Positions 10,484 through 19,953 of a stretch of DNA of 64,000 nt are shown here, piece by piece (position 1 is the first letter of the stretch; each line of letters begins with the position of its first letter). The DNA lies in the NCBI RefSeq assembly GCF_900109265.1, contig NZ_FNZM01000005.1:186001-250000 (forward strand), given 5' to 3'. Source of the DNA: Paraburkholderia tropica (GTDB lineage: Bacteria > Pseudomonadota > Gammaproteobacteria > Burkholderiales > Burkholderiaceae). Made by a program: the position numbers and the translations under genes. The notes beneath the pieces were generated by a model, which had not been told where the DNA came from, made no database searches, and was given only the letters and a program-made list of their open reading frames with translations.

Positions 10484-12438
10484 TGAGCCACCGGCGTCGT
10501 GTCGTTACCCGCGTCGGCGGGCTTCTGGCGGCGACGGCCGAGGCCGCGCTTCAGATGCACCATCAGCAGCGAGATCGCGGCGGGCGTGATGCCCGAAATG
10601 CGCGAGGCCTGACCGATGGTTTCCGGACGGAACTGATTGAGCTTCTGGCGCGCCTCGAACGACAGACCACGCACTTCCGCGTAATCGATGCCCTCGGGCA
10701 AACGCGTGTTCTCGTGCGTGCCATTGCGCTCGATCTCGTCCGCTTGACGATCGATATAGCCCTGATATTTAACACCGATCTCGATCTGCTCCTTGATCTG
10801 CGCGAGCAGGACTTCGTCGTCGGCCAGCGGCGCTTCAGGACCGCATGTACCGCCGCGCAGACCGCACACACCGTCGTAGCTGACACCCGGACGTCGCAGC
10901 AAGTCTGCGAGATTGTATTCGTGGTCGATGGGCTTGCCGAGCAGCGCAGTCGCTTCTTCCGCGCCCAATGTCTTCGGATTCACCCATGTCGACTTCAGGC
11001 GTTCGGTTTCACGTGAAACAGCGTCGCGTTTGCGGCTGAATGCATCCCAACGCACGTCATCGACAACACCGAGTTCGCGGCCGATTTCAGTCAGGCGCAT
11101 ATCGGCATTGTCTTCACGCAGACTCAGACGATACTCCGCACGGCTCGTGAACATACGATACGGCTCCGACACGCCGCGCGTCACCAGATCGTCGACCAGC
11201 ACGCCGAGATAAGCCTGATCGCGGCGCGGGCACCATGCATCCTTGCCCTGCACTTGCAGACCGGCGTTGATACCGGCGAGCAGGCCTTGCGCAGCCGCTT
11301 CTTCATAGCCCGTGGTGCCGTTGATCTGGCCCGCAAAAAACAGCCCGTTGATGACCTTCGTTTCCAGCGACGCCTTCAGGCCGCGCGGGTCGAAATAATC
11401 GTATTCGATCGCATAGCCGGGGCGCAGGATGTGCGCGTGCTCGAGGCCGCGCATCGAGTGCACCAGTTCCAACTGCACGTCGAACGGCAGGCTCGTCGAG
11501 ATTCCATTCGGGTAGAACTCGTTCGTCGTCAGGCCTTCCGGCTCCAGATAGATCTGGTGCGATTCCTTCGACGCGAAGCGATGAATCTTGTCTTCGATCG
11601 ACGGGCAATAGCGCGGCCCCACCCCTTCGATCACGCCCGTGTACATCGGCGAACGGTCGAGACCGCCGCGAATGATGTCGTGCGTGCGCTCGTTGGTATG
11701 CGTGACCCAGCACGGAATCTGCCGCGGATGCTGCTCCGCGCGGCCAAGGAACGAGAACACCGGTACCGGATCGAGGTCGCCCGGCTGCTCTTCGAGCACC
11801 GAAAAATCGATCGTGCGGCCGTCGATACGCGGCGGCGTGCCCGTTTTGAGGCGGCCTTGCGGCAGCTTCAGTTCCTTCAGGCGCGCCGACAACGTCACTG
11901 CGGCGGGGTCGCCTGCGCGACCGCCCGTGTAGTTATTGAGGCCCACGTGGATCTTGCCGTCGAGGAACGTACCGGCCGTGAGCACCACCGCGCGTGCGCG
12001 GAAGCGCAGGCCGACCTGCGTCACGGCGCCGACCACGCGGTCGCCTTCGACCATCAGATCTTCCACGGCCTGCTGGAACAGCCACAGATTCGGCTGATTC
12101 TCCAGGCGATGGCGGATCGCGGCCTTGTACAGAATACGGTCAGCCTGGGCGCGCGTCGCACGCACAGCGGGGCCCTTCGACGAGTTGAGGATGCGGAACT
12201 GAATGCCGCCCTCGTCCGTCGCAGCGGCCATTGCGCCGCCGAGCGCATCGACCTCCTTAACCAGATGGCCTTTGCCAATACCGCCAATCGACGGATTGCA
12301 GCTCATCTGACCAAGCGTCTCGATGTTGTGCGTGAGCAGGAGCGTCTTCACGCCCATGCGGGCAGCGGCAAGCGCGGCCTCGGTGCCGGCGTGACCGCCG
12401 CCGACGACAATTACGTCAAACTCTGTTGGGAAAAGCAT
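10480..12438 (-). CDS. mnmG: tRNA uridine-34 5-carboxymethylaminomethyl modification enzyme MnmG (GidA)
   Basis: FAD-dependent subunit that works with MnmE to modify the wobble uridine. It is 652 aa, slightly longer than the usual 620-630 because of a lysine/arginine-rich tail. The dinucleotide motif [10 protein letters not shown] starts at residue 12, and [16 protein letters not shown] and [17 protein letters not shown] are conserved. GAGGTCCCGCC precedes the ATG. A parS site lies inside the reading frame, encoding V-S-R-E-T. It is the first gene of mnmG-rsmG-parA-parB-permease. Confidence 0.97.
   Translation of the reverse strand: MLFPTEFDVIVVGGGHAGTEAALAAARMGVKTLLLTHNIETLGQMSCNPSIGGIGKGHLVKEVDALGGAMAAATDEGGIQFRILNSSKGPAVRATRAQADRILYKAAIRHRLENQPNLWLFQQAVEDLMVEGDRVVGAVTQVGLRFRARAVVLTAGTFLDGKIHVGLNNYTGGRAGDPAAVTLSARLKELKLPQGRLKTGTPPRIDGRTIDFSVLEEQPGDLDPVPVFSFLGRAEQHPRQIPCWVTHTNERTHDIIRGGLDRSPMYTGVIEGVGPRYCPSIEDKIHRFASKESHQIYLEPEGLTTNEFYPNGISTSLPFDVQLELVHSMRGLEHAHILRPGYAIEYDYFDPRGLKASLETKVINGLFFAGQINGTTGYEEAAAQGLLAGINAGLQVQGKDAWCPRRDQAYLGVLVDDLVTRGVSEPYRMFTSRAEYRLSLREDNADMRLTEIGRELGVVDDVRWDAFSRKRDAVSRETERLKSTWVNPKTLGAEEATALLGKPIDHEYNLADLLRRPGVSYDGVCGLRGGTCGPEAPLADDEVLLAQIKEQIEIGVKYQGYIDRQADEIERNGTHENTRLPEGIDYAEVRGLSFEARQKLNQFRPETIGQASRISGITPAAISLLMVHLKRGLGRRRQKPADAGNDTTPVAQ
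11005..11020. promoter_or_regulatory. parS site inside mnmG
   Basis: GGTTTCACGTGAAACA matches the canonical TGTTTCACGTGAAACA at 15 of 16 positions, and the 14-bp palindromic core is perfect. It is read through as codons V-S-R-E-T of mnmG. It lies about 1.3 kb from the end of parA. Confidence 0.85.
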
Positions 12439-12502
12439 GGCGGGACCTCACGCACGGACAATTTGACCGCGTGAGCCTTCTCAGAAAAAGTGGTATGCGC
12501 GA

Positions 12503-12508
12503 ATTATA
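12503..12508 (-). promoter_or_regulatory. -10 element upstream of mnmG
   Basis: A perfect TATAAT reads leftward 65 bases ahead of the mnmG start. No good -35 hexamer lies 16-18 bases further upstream, so the promoter may be activator-dependent or weak. Confidence 0.45.
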
Positions 12509-12561
12509 ACGGTTTCAGGTTTTGGGCCGTTCACGCCCGAATTTCGTTCCACGCTTTGTCG

Positions 12562-12596
12562 AAAAAAAACGGCGTGTTTCACGTGAAACACGCCGC
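12562..12596 (-). terminator. Intrinsic terminator of the liv1 operon, built on a parS palindrome
   Basis: Downstream of the livF stop (12621), the minus strand carries a perfect 26-bp palindrome (12570-12595) followed directly by eight T residues (12569-12562). This is a textbook stem plus U-tract. The central 16 bp are exactly parS, so one sequence serves as a possible terminator and a partition site. Confidence 0.7.
12575..12590. promoter_or_regulatory. Perfect canonical parS site
   Basis: TGTTTCACGTGAAACA matches the broadly conserved parS at 16 of 16 positions. It lies in the mnmG-livF intergenic region, about 2.9 kb from parA. This canonical motif is the one used by primary chromosomes in Burkholderia; secondary replicons use variant sites. 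Confidence 0.93.
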
Positions 12597-12620
12597 CGAG
12601 TTCTGCAGAAACTGACGAGA

Positions 12621-13370
12621 TCAGACGGGCTTCTTGGCCAAACCCAAATACGTTTCGATCACGCGCGGATTCTCCGCCAGCTCGCTCGCCGGCCCTTCGA
12701 GCGCGAGATCGCCAGTTTCCAGCACGTAGCCGTAATCCGAAATTTGCAGTGCCGCCCGCGCGTTCTGCTCGATCAGCAGCGTCGCAACGCCCGTCTGGCG
12801 CAGCGCGCTGATGATGTGAAAGATTTCCTTCACGATCAGCGGTGCGAGGCCCAAGCTAGGTTCGTCGAGCATCAACAGATCGGGTTTGCCCATCAGCGCC
12901 CGACCGACGGCCAGCATCTGCCGCTCGCCGCCCGACAACGTACCGGCCGCCTGCGCACGCCTTTCCTTGAGGCGCGGAAACAGCTGAAAGACATGATCGA
13001 GCTGATCGAGGAAGTTGCGCTCCCCTGCCCGCTTGCGCCGATACGCACCGAGCACGAGGTTGTCCTCAACCGTCATCGACGCGAACAACTCGCGCTTCTC
13101 CGGCACGAGACACATGCCGCGCGCGACACGGCGCTCGATAGGCAACACGCCAATTTCCTCGCCGAGGTAGGCAATGCGGCCGCTCGCGTGCCCGGTCTGC
13201 GGCAATGCACCCATGATGGCGTTCAGCAACGTCGACTTCCCGGCGCCGTTCGGGCCGATCACCGAGACGATCTGCCCCGCGCCCACCTCGATGGCGGCCT
13301 GATGCAGCGCCTCGATCTTGCCGTAGCGCACCGCGAGATTGGAGACTTCAAGTACGGGCGACGTCATCAT
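12621..13370 (-). CDS. livF: Branched-chain amino-acid ABC transporter ATPase LivF (cluster 1)
   Basis: Cytoplasmic ATPase of a HAAT-family importer, 249 aa. It has Walker [13 protein letters not shown] signature [14 protein letters not shown] and Walker [14 protein letters not shown]. The ATG at 13370 overlaps the upstream stop as ATGA; a second ATG at 13367 has better ribosome-site spacing. It is last in the operon and followed by the parS-containing terminator. Confidence 0.93.
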   Translation of the reverse strand: MMTSPVLEVSNLAVRYGKIEALHQAAIEVGAGQIVSVIGPNGAGKSTLLNAIMGALPQTGHASGRIAYLGEEIGVLPIERRVARGMCLVPEKRELFASMTVEDNLVLGAYRRKRAGERNFLDQLDHVFQLFPRLKERRAQAAGTLSGGERQMLAVGRALMGKPDLLMLDEPSLGLAPLIVKEIFHIISALRQTGVATLLIEQNARAALQISDYGYVLETGDLALEGPASELAENPRVIETYLGLAKKPV

Positions 13371-15154
13371 TCCACCCCGCCCAGGTAGGCTTCGAGCACG
13401 GCCGGATCTTTCTGCACTTCTTCCGGCAAACCCTCGGCAATGCGCGTGCCGAACTCCATCACGACCAGCCGGTCGGTGAGATTCATCACGAAATCCATGT
13501 CGTGTTCGACCAGCAGCACGCTCATCCCCTCTTCTCTCAACTTGCGCAGCAAAGCGGCCAACTGCTGCTTCTCCTGATAACGCAGGCCCGCCGCCGGCTC
13601 GTCGAGCAGCAACAAGGTCGGATCGCAGCACAGCGCTCGCGCGATTTCCAGGATCCGCTGCTGGCCAAGCGCGAGACTGCCCGCCTCGTCGTACATGTGC
13701 TGCTCGAGGCCCACGCGGCGCAGTTGCTTCGCCGCCTCGCTCATCAGCCGACCTTCCTCCGACGCATTGAGCTTCACCACGCTGCGCAGCACGCCCGAGT
13801 GACCGCGCAGATGCGCGCCGATCGCGACGTTCTCCAGTACCGTCATCGTCGGCAAGAGTTTGACGTGCTGGAAAGTGCGACCGATGCCGCGCGCGACGAT
13901 TTCACGTGAAGTGAGCCGGTCGATGCGCTCGCCGCGGAACGTGATCGCGCCGCTTGTCGGCTGAAGCACGCCCGTCACGAGGTTGAAGGTGGTCGATTTC
14001 CCCGCACCGTTCGGGCCGATCAAACCGATGATCTGCCCCGCTTTCACCTCGAAACTCACGTCGTTGACGGCGACCAGACCGCCGAACTGCTTGCGCGCCT
14101 TGTCGACCGTCAGCAGCATCTCGCCCGCCTCGGGCTTGCTGCGCTGCGGCAAAGGCTCGGCATGCTCAGGCACATGCGCCTGCGGCCCGCGCGGGAAAAA
14201 GCGCGCCACGAACGGCCAGACGCCACGCCGCGCGTATTGCAGCAGCAGCACCATCAGAATCCCGAACACGATGATTTCGAAATTGCCGTTCTCGCCGAGC
14301 AGCTTCGGCAACAGCGCCTGCAGCCAGTCCTGCAGCACCGTGAGAATCGCCGCGCCCAGCACCGCGCCCCAGACGTGCGCCACGCCGCCCACGACGGCCA
14401 TGAACAGATACTCGATGCCGTGATTCAGGCCGAACGGCGTCGGGTTCACCGCACGCTGCAAATGGGCGTACAAGAAGCCCGAGACGGCCGCCAGAACCGC
14501 GGCATAGACGAAGATCACCACGCGCATCCAGGCCGTGTTGACGCCCATCGCCTCGGCCATCAAGCCGCCGCCGCGCAGCGCGCGTATCGCTCGCCCGGTG
14601 CGGCTGTTGAGCAGGTTCTGCACCGAGACGACCGACGCCAGCACCACCGCCCAGATCAGGTAATAGATATGTCGCCCCGACTCCAGCTCGACGCCGAACA
14701 CATTGAGTACCGGAATGCCGTTGATGCCGTCGTACTTGCCGAGCATGTCGAGATTGCCGAACAGGAAGAACAGCGCGAGACCCCAGGCGATCGTCCCAAG
14801 CGGCAGGAAGTGGCCCGACAGACGCATGGTCACGAGGCCCAGCGCGAGCGCCACGAGCGCCGTGATCAGCACGCCGACGATCAAGGCGAGCCACGGCGAG
14901 ACGCCGTACTGCGTCGTCAGATACGCGGTCGCATAGGCGCCGAGCCCGACGAACGCCGCCTGCCCGAAGCTCGTCATCCCGCCGATACCGGTGAGCAGCA
15001 CGAGCCCGATCGCGACGATCGAATAGAGGCCGATGTAGTTGAGCAGCGTGATCCAGTATTCGGGCACGCGCACCATACCCGGCAGCACCGGCAGCGCGAA
15101 CATCACCACGAGGAACAGCCAGAAGAAGCGGTTATGCAGAACGAGTCGTTTCAT
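13367..15154 (-). CDS. LivM-LivG fusion: branched-chain amino-acid permease plus ATPase
   Basis: One 595-aa polypeptide joins the LivM inner-membrane permease (about residues 1-325, with [20 protein letters not shown]) to the LivG ATPase (about 345-595). In the ATPase, Walker [10 protein letters not shown] is at 380-388, with signature [14 protein letters not shown] and Walker [12 protein letters not shown]. The linker is rich in proline, glutamate and arginine. Such fusions are known in Burkholderiales. The start is four bases after the livH stop. Confidence 0.93.
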   Translation of the reverse strand: MKRLVLHNRFFWLFLVVMFALPVLPGMVRVPEYWITLLNYIGLYSIVAIGLVLLTGIGGMTSFGQAAFVGLGAYATAYLTTQYGVSPWLALIVGVLITALVALALGLVTMRLSGHFLPLGTIAWGLALFFLFGNLDMLGKYDGINGIPVLNVFGVELESGRHIYYLIWAVVLASVVSVQNLLNSRTGRAIRALRGGGLMAEAMGVNTAWMRVVIFVYAAVLAAVSGFLYAHLQRAVNPTPFGLNHGIEYLFMAVVGGVAHVWGAVLGAAILTVLQDWLQALLPKLLGENGNFEIIVFGILMVLLLQYARRGVWPFVARFFPRGPQAHVPEHAEPLPQRSKPEAGEMLLTVDKARKQFGGLVAVNDVSFEVKAGQIIGLIGPNGAGKSTTFNLVTGVLQPTSGAITFRGERIDRLTSREIVARGIGRTFQHVKLLPTMTVLENVAIGAHLRGHSGVLRSVVKLNASEEGRLMSEAAKQLRRVGLEQHMYDEAGSLALGQQRILEIARALCCDPTLLLLDEPAAGLRYQEKQQLAALLRKLREEGMSVLLVEHDMDFVMNLTDRLVVMEFGTRIAEGLPEEVQKDPAVLEAYLGGVE

Positions 15155-15158
15155 CGCG

Positions 15159-16214
15159 TCACTCCTCTTCCTCTTCGGCGTGCGGCGTGGAAAGACTGCG
15201 CCACAGCAGCACGGGGATGATCAGCGTGAACACGATCACTTCCTTGTACGCACTCGCCCAGAACGACGAATACGACTCCAGCAGGCCCACAAGCACGGAG
15301 CCCGCAGCAGCCAGCGGATAGCTCACCAGACCGCCGATAATCGCGCCGACGAAGCCCTTGAGGCCGATCAGGAAGCCCGAGTCGTAATAGATCGTCGTGA
15401 GCGGCGCGACGAGCACGCCGCACAGCGCACCGAGCCCAGCGGCCAGCGTGAACGCGAGCCGCCCGGCCTGCGTCGTGCCGATGCCGACGAGGCGCGCGCC
15501 CAGCCGGTTCACCGACGTCGCGCGCAGCGCCTTGCCCGAGATCGTGCGGTCGAAATAGAAGTACAGCGCGACGATCAGCACCGCCGCCGTGCCGACCACC
15601 CAGAGGCTCTGCCCCGAGATCGACAGCGCGCCGAGGTTGAACGTGGCGTCCGAGAACGCGGTCGTGCGCGAGCCTTCGGCGCCGAACATCACGAGTCCGA
15701 GGCCGACCATCGCGAAGTGCACGGCCACGGCCACGATCAGCAGCAGCAGCGTGGTGGCTTCGGCGATCGGCTCATAGGCGAGACGGTAGACGAACGGCCC
15801 CATCGGCACGACGATCGCCAGCGTCAGCGCGATCTGCGCGAGCATCGGCAAGGGCTGCCCAGCCACGCCGCGCGTGAGCGCGTAGAGCGCGAGCGGAAAC
15901 AGCAGATACTTGCCCGCGAGCGTGACCAGCGTGCGCGGCGCGTGCTTGCGACGCTCGGCGTGCCGCACGAGCCCCGCCGTCTCCACGACGAAGCAGGCCG
16001 CGCCCAGCGCGACCAGCAGCCAGCACGTCGCCGGAAATTTCTGCGATTGCAGCGCGGCGAGCGTGAGAGCGCCGTAGGAAACGAATTCGCCCTGCGGAAT
16101 GAAGATCACGCGCGTGACGGAGAACACCAGCACCAGCGCGAGCGCGAGCAGCGCATAGATCGCCCCGGTGGTGATGCCGTCCTGCGCGAGGATTGCGGCA
16201 ATCGATAAATCCAT
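15159..16214 (-). CDS. livH: Branched-chain amino-acid ABC transporter permease LivH (cluster 1)
   Basis: Inner-membrane permease, 351 aa from ATG 16214 (MDLSIAAILAQDG). Multiple hydrophobic helices include ITTGAIYALLALALVLVFSV and the late SGFLIGLKGFVGAIIGGL. It is longer than Escherichia coli LivH because of an extra hydrophobic segment near residues 100-160, and it ends in a run of glutamates. The reading frame extends 82 codons upstream without family similarity, so I reject the longer start. Confidence 0.9.
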   Translation of the reverse strand: MDLSIAAILAQDGITTGAIYALLALALVLVFSVTRVIFIPQGEFVSYGALTLAALQSQKFPATCWLLVALGAACFVVETAGLVRHAERRKHAPRTLVTLAGKYLLFPLALYALTRGVAGQPLPMLAQIALTLAIVVPMGPFVYRLAYEPIAEATTLLLLIVAVAVHFAMVGLGLVMFGAEGSRTTAFSDATFNLGALSISGQSLWVVGTAAVLIVALYFYFDRTISGKALRATSVNRLGARLVGIGTTQAGRLAFTLAAGLGALCGVLVAPLTTIYYDSGFLIGLKGFVGAIIGGLVSYPLAAAGSVLVGLLESYSSFWASAYKEVIVFTLIIPVLLWRSLSTPHAEEEEE

Positions 16215-16462
16215 ACCCTTCCAACCTCTCTTTCTGGAACGCGTGAAACTCGGAACGTCTGCGGTGGTGTCGGAAAAACGGCGATGCGGGATCGTGCGGG
16301 GCAAGCACGCGGCGCGGCCGCGAAGGCCACGCCGCGTCGAATCGGCGTGCCCGATCGACGAGAGGACGTGAGTCGGGCACGCAAGGCGAGCGACCAGCGG
16401 ACATTGTCGGTGGCCGAAATGAAGCCGCGGCGGCGACACGCAACGCAACGGAACGCCCACAG

Positions 16463-16478
16463 CGTTTCACGTGACACC
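16463..16478. promoter_or_regulatory. Degenerate parS-like site
   Basis: CGTTTCACGTGACACC matches canonical parS at 13 of 16 positions, with one mismatch in the 14-bp core. It lies in the 296-base gap between the first binding-protein gene and livH. Real binding is uncertain. Confidence 0.35.
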
Positions 16479-16510
16479 GCGCGCGGCGCGGCATCACGCG
16501 TCGGGCGCGC

Positions 16511-17692
16511 TTAGTCGCCTTGCAGCTTCCACTTGCCGTTGACGACCTCCACGATCACACGTGCGCGGTCGTCGAGACCGTTGTGATCGGTGGGCGTCGT
16601 GTTCATGATGCCGTGCGAGACCGGCAGATCCTTGATGTTCTCGAGCGCGTCGCGCAGCGAAACACGGAACGCCTCGGTGCCGGGCTGCGCCGACTTGAGC
16701 GCGACCGGAATGGCGCGCTGAAGCATCTGGCCCGCGTCCCAGGCGTGACCGCCGAAGGTCGCGACCGAACCCGCGCCGTAGGCTTTCTCGTAAGCGGCCT
16801 TGTAGGCGAGCGCCGACTTCTTGACCGGATTCGAATCGGGCAATTGATCGGCGACGAGAATCGGCCCGGCGGGCAGCAACTCGCCTTCGCAGTCCTTGCC
16901 GCAGACGCGCAGGAAGTCGTTATTCGCGACACCGTGCGTCTGATAAATCTTGCCCTTGTAGCCGCGATCCTTCAGCGTGGTCGCCGGCAGCGCCGACGGC
17001 GTGCCCGAACCGGCGATCAGCACCGCGTCCGGGTTCGCCGACATCAGCTTGAGCGCCTGCCCCGTCACCGACGAATCCGTGCGGTTATAGCGCTCGCTCG
17101 CGACAATCTTGACGTTGTGCTTCGCCGCCGCCGCGCTGAACTCCTTGAACCAGCTGTCGCCGTAGGCATCCGTGAAACCGATGAAGCCCACCGTTTTCAC
17201 GCCGTGCTTCTCCATGTAGCCCGCGATCGCGTCAGCCATCAGGCTGTCGTTCTGCGGCGGCTTGAAGGCCCACTTGCGCTTGTCGTCCACGGGCTGCACG
17301 ATCGCCGCCGATGCCGCGAGCGAAATCATCGGCGTCTTGCCCTGCGCGACGACGTCGAGCATCGCGAGCGAGTTCGGCGTGACCGACGAACCGATGATCG
17401 CGTCCACGTGATCCTCGTCGATCAGCTTGTGCGTGTTCTGCACGGCCTTGCTCGTGTCCGACGCATCATCGAGCACGATGTATTGCACGCTCTTGCCGCC
17501 GATCTCCTTGGGCAGCAGCGCGATCGTGTTCTTCTCGGGAATGCCGAGCGAGGCCGCCGGCCCCGTCGCCGAGAGCGTCACGCCGATCTTCACCTGCGCG
17601 ACGGCCACACCCGCCACGCCCATCCATGCCGCTGCGAGTCCGGCATGGAAGGCTCTCGTGGACCACTTCTTCATCGCCAACTTCGTTTTCAT
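16511..17692 (-). CDS. Branched-chain amino-acid-type periplasmic binding protein A (cluster 1)
   Basis: Solute receptor of the cluster 1 importer, type I periplasmic-binding fold (Leu/Ile/Val-binding family), 393 aa. The start MKTKLAMKKWSTRAF has GGAG seven bases upstream. A signal peptide ends near GVAVAQ. The mature part begins VKIGVTLSATGPAASLG. Two cysteines in the VCGKDCEG segment probably form a disulfide. It is closely similar along its length to the adjacent gene at 18009-19175. The ligand is unknown; amino acids are likely. Confidence 0.9.
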   Translation of the reverse strand: MKTKLAMKKWSTRAFHAGLAAAWMGVAGVAVAQVKIGVTLSATGPAASLGIPEKNTIALLPKEIGGKSVQYIVLDDASDTSKAVQNTHKLIDEDHVDAIIGSSVTPNSLAMLDVVAQGKTPMISLAASAAIVQPVDDKRKWAFKPPQNDSLMADAIAGYMEKHGVKTVGFIGFTDAYGDSWFKEFSAAAAKHNVKIVASERYNRTDSSVTGQALKLMSANPDAVLIAGSGTPSALPATTLKDRGYKGKIYQTHGVANNDFLRVCGKDCEGELLPAGPILVADQLPDSNPVKKSALAYKAAYEKAYGAGSVATFGGHAWDAGQMLQRAIPVALKSAQPGTEAFRVSLRDALENIKDLPVSHGIMNTTPTDHNGLDDRARVIVEVVNGKWKLQGD

Positions 17693-17937
17693 TGCGCGTC
17701 TCCAAACGCTTTGTCTGCGTGTCGATTTATATCCCGGCGCCGCGCCGTGTGTTCGGTTCGCTAACGCCGGCCTTCGAGTGTAGTAATCGGGATCGCGCGT
17801 GTGATGCATGGTTTTCCCTTGTCCGCGCGTCCGCTTTATCCGCTGCCTGCTTCACTGCTCCCTGCCCTGCTCACCGCACGACTCACCACCACGCGCCTCG
17901 CCAATACAACGACGCTGCGAAGCCGTTGCACCTGCAA

Positions 17938-17967
17938 CAAAAAAGGCACGTCGATTGAACGTGCCTT
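17938..17967 (-). terminator. Intrinsic terminator after binding protein B
   Basis: On the minus strand AAGGCACGT and ACGTGCCTT form a nine-bp stem with a seven-base loop, followed by TTTTTTGTTG. It lies 41 bases after the stop of the gene at 18009-19175 and before the next gene, so the two binding-protein genes may be transcribed unequally. The rest of the 316-base gap (17693-18008) shows nothing else recognisable. Confidence 0.75.
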
Positions 17968-18008
17968 GTTATGTCGATGAGCCGATATCGCGTCATTTCC
18001 CGTGGAAC

Positions 18009-19175
18009 TCAGTCGCCGGCCAGCTTCCACTTGCCGCCGACGATCTGCACCATCACCCGCGCCCGCTGATCGAGTCCCGCGTGATCGGTTGCGCTCATGT
18101 TGAAGATGCCGTGCGCGCCCGCGACGTCGTGCGAGTCTTCGAGCGCCTTGCGCAACGCGTCGCGGAACGCCTTCGTACCCGGTTGACCGGCCTTCAGCGC
18201 GACGGGAATCGCGTGTTGCAGCAACAAACCGGCGTCCCACGCGTGGCCGCCGAACGTCGAGATCGAGCCCGCGCCATAGGCCTTTTCGTACGCGCTCTTG
18301 TACGCGAGCGCCGACTGCTTCACGGGATTCGAATCGGGCAATTGATCGGCGACCAGCAGCGGCCCGGCGGGCAGCCAGGTGCCGTCGCAATCCTTGCCGC
18401 AGACGCGCAGGAAGTCATTGTTGGCGACGCCATGCGTCTGGTAGTACTTGCCCGCGTAACCGCGCTCCTTGAGCGTCTTCTGCGGCAACGCGGCCGGCGT
18501 GCCCGCGCCGGCGATCAGCACGGCGTCCGGGTGCTGCGAGATCATCTTGAGCACCTGCCCGGTAACGGACGCGTCGTTGCGCGCAAAGCGCTCGTTCGCG
18601 ACGATCTTGATGCCCTGCTTCGCCGCCGCAGCGCCGAACTCCTTGTACCAGCTCTCGCCATACGCATCCGAGAAGCCGATGAAGGCGACGGTCTTCACGC
18701 CGTGCGCGGCCATGTGCTGCGCGATCGCGCCGGCCATTAGCTGATCGTTCTGCGGCGTCTTGAAGACCCACGCGCGCTTCGCATCCATCGGCTCGACGAT
18801 CGAGGCCGCGGCGGCCATCGAGATCATCGGCGTGCTGCTTTCCGCGGCGACGTCGATCATCGCGAGCGAGTTGGGCACGACCGTGGAACCGATCAGCGCA
18901 TCGACGTGATCCTCGCTCGTGAGCTTGCGCGCGTTCTTTACGGCTTGCGTGGAATCGGTCGCGTCGTCGAGCACGAGATAGTCGACTTTCTGGCCCCCAA
19001 TCTCCTTGGGCAGCAGCGCGATGGTGTTCTTCTCGGGAATGCCGAGCGAAGCCGCCGGGCCCGTGGCCGAGAGCGTCACGCCGATCTTCACATCCGCGTG
19101 CGCGACGCCCGCCGTGGCGGCGAGCACTCCGGTCGCGACGCATGCCGCGTTCATCCAACGCCAAACCAACCGCAT
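18009..19175 (-). CDS. Branched-chain amino-acid-type periplasmic binding protein B (cluster 1)
   Basis: Paralogue of the neighbouring receptor, 388 aa from ATG 19175 (MRLVWRWMNAACV), chosen because AAGGAG sits five bases upstream. A signal peptide ends near GVAHA, followed by DVKIGVTLSATGPAASLG. It keeps the VCGKDCDG cysteine pair and the same C-terminal GGKWKLAGD. It probably offers the same LivHMGF transporter a second, differently tuned receptor. A terminator lies between the two genes. Confidence 0.9.
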   Translation of the reverse strand: MRLVWRWMNAACVATGVLAATAGVAHADVKIGVTLSATGPAASLGIPEKNTIALLPKEIGGQKVDYLVLDDATDSTQAVKNARKLTSEDHVDALIGSTVVPNSLAMIDVAAESSTPMISMAAAASIVEPMDAKRAWVFKTPQNDQLMAGAIAQHMAAHGVKTVAFIGFSDAYGESWYKEFGAAAAKQGIKIVANERFARNDASVTGQVLKMISQHPDAVLIAGAGTPAALPQKTLKERGYAGKYYQTHGVANNDFLRVCGKDCDGTWLPAGPLLVADQLPDSNPVKQSALAYKSAYEKAYGAGSISTFGGHAWDAGLLLQHAIPVALKAGQPGTKAFRDALRKALEDSHDVAGAHGIFNMSATDHAGLDQRARVMVQIVGGKWKLAGD

Positions 19176-19615
19176 CTCCACTCCTTCGATCATCGTTTTC
19201 TTTATTGCTCCGGATTTTCAGGCGTTTTCCGGATTCGAATTCGGTAGTGCTGCCGCCGGACCACACATAATCGGCGCTGGCCCCACGCAGGCTGCATCGG
19301 CGATTAATGCTGACCGCATGGTCGGCGAATGGCGAGTGTAACGGAGTGACGTTTGGCGCGGCAAGCGCTTTCCATCGGCTTACAACGTCGACGCAACACG
19401 CGCAGAAATGGCCAGAAAATGCGTAACGCGCGCAGCCTTGTGGCGCGGGCTTCCGACGCATTTCGGGCGTTATTTGCGTAATTCAGTGAGGGGTAAAACA
19501 GACTTGCGCACGCCGATTAACACGCGACGCAGCACACAAAGGAGGGGGATAAAACGCGCAATGCGATGCAGGATGCAAACGCATTAACGGTGATTGATGA
19601 AAACCGAAAGTACAA
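19176..19615. other. Gene-free stretch between the two liv clusters
   Basis: This is the left part of a 778-base interval without a convincing reading frame. It should hold the promoter of the gene at 18009-19175. The bases near 19500-19615 are less GC-rich than the surroundings. I see no clear promoter or operator. Confidence 0.4.
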
Positions 19616-19653
19616 ATAAAAAGCGCTGTTGGATTCCCATCCAACAGCGCTTT
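19616..19653 (-). terminator. Intrinsic terminator downstream of liv cluster 2
   Basis: AAAGCGCTGTTGGA and its exact complement TCCAACAGCGCTTT form a 14-bp stem with a six-base loop, followed on the minus strand by TTATTT after the stem's terminal Ts. It is one of the strongest hairpins in the window. Confidence 0.8.
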
Positions 19654-19800
19654 CTTGTCCGGGCACTTTGTGCCTCAGTTGTCTCCTCGTTCTCCACCTG
19701 CAAATTCGGTGCATCAGAACTAAGTGAAACTTTAAACTTCGGCCCCCTGGCTGCCAACTAGCATTTACCCTAGTGGTGCAGTGCGGCACCGATTTGGGGC
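19616..19800 (-). ncRNA. Candidate structured RNA or long 3' UTR with terminator
   Basis: Read leftward, this stretch has successive hairpins: GGTGC/GCACC (19775-19790), ACTAG/CTAGT (19757-19774), GGCAC/GTGCC near 19660-19675, then a 14-bp stem ending in TTTTTATTT. No reading frame in it resembles a protein. It lies 150-340 bases after livM2, so it could be the liv2 3' UTR or an independent small RNA. It matches no RNA family I can name. Confidence 0.35.
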
Positions 19801-19953
19801 GCACTATCACAGCTTTGTCGCACGATACGCGCGTTTCAAGCGGCTTCCGGAAGCTCGGTTTCAGCATCTGAGCAAGGCTTGCAGCATACCATCGCGGCGA
19901 CGCCTCGCCTACTGCATTTGACGCGTTCTTCAGGCAGGATTTGGCGCCGTAAT

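Noticed and set aside
13898..13913. TTTCACGTGAAG in the LivM-LivG gene
   Set aside because: About 11 of 16 positions match parS and one arm is lost; explained by codons T-S-R-E.
19517..19867. 116-aa minus-strand frame between liv clusters
   Set aside because: It runs through the terminator stem and hairpins and has no recognisable domain.
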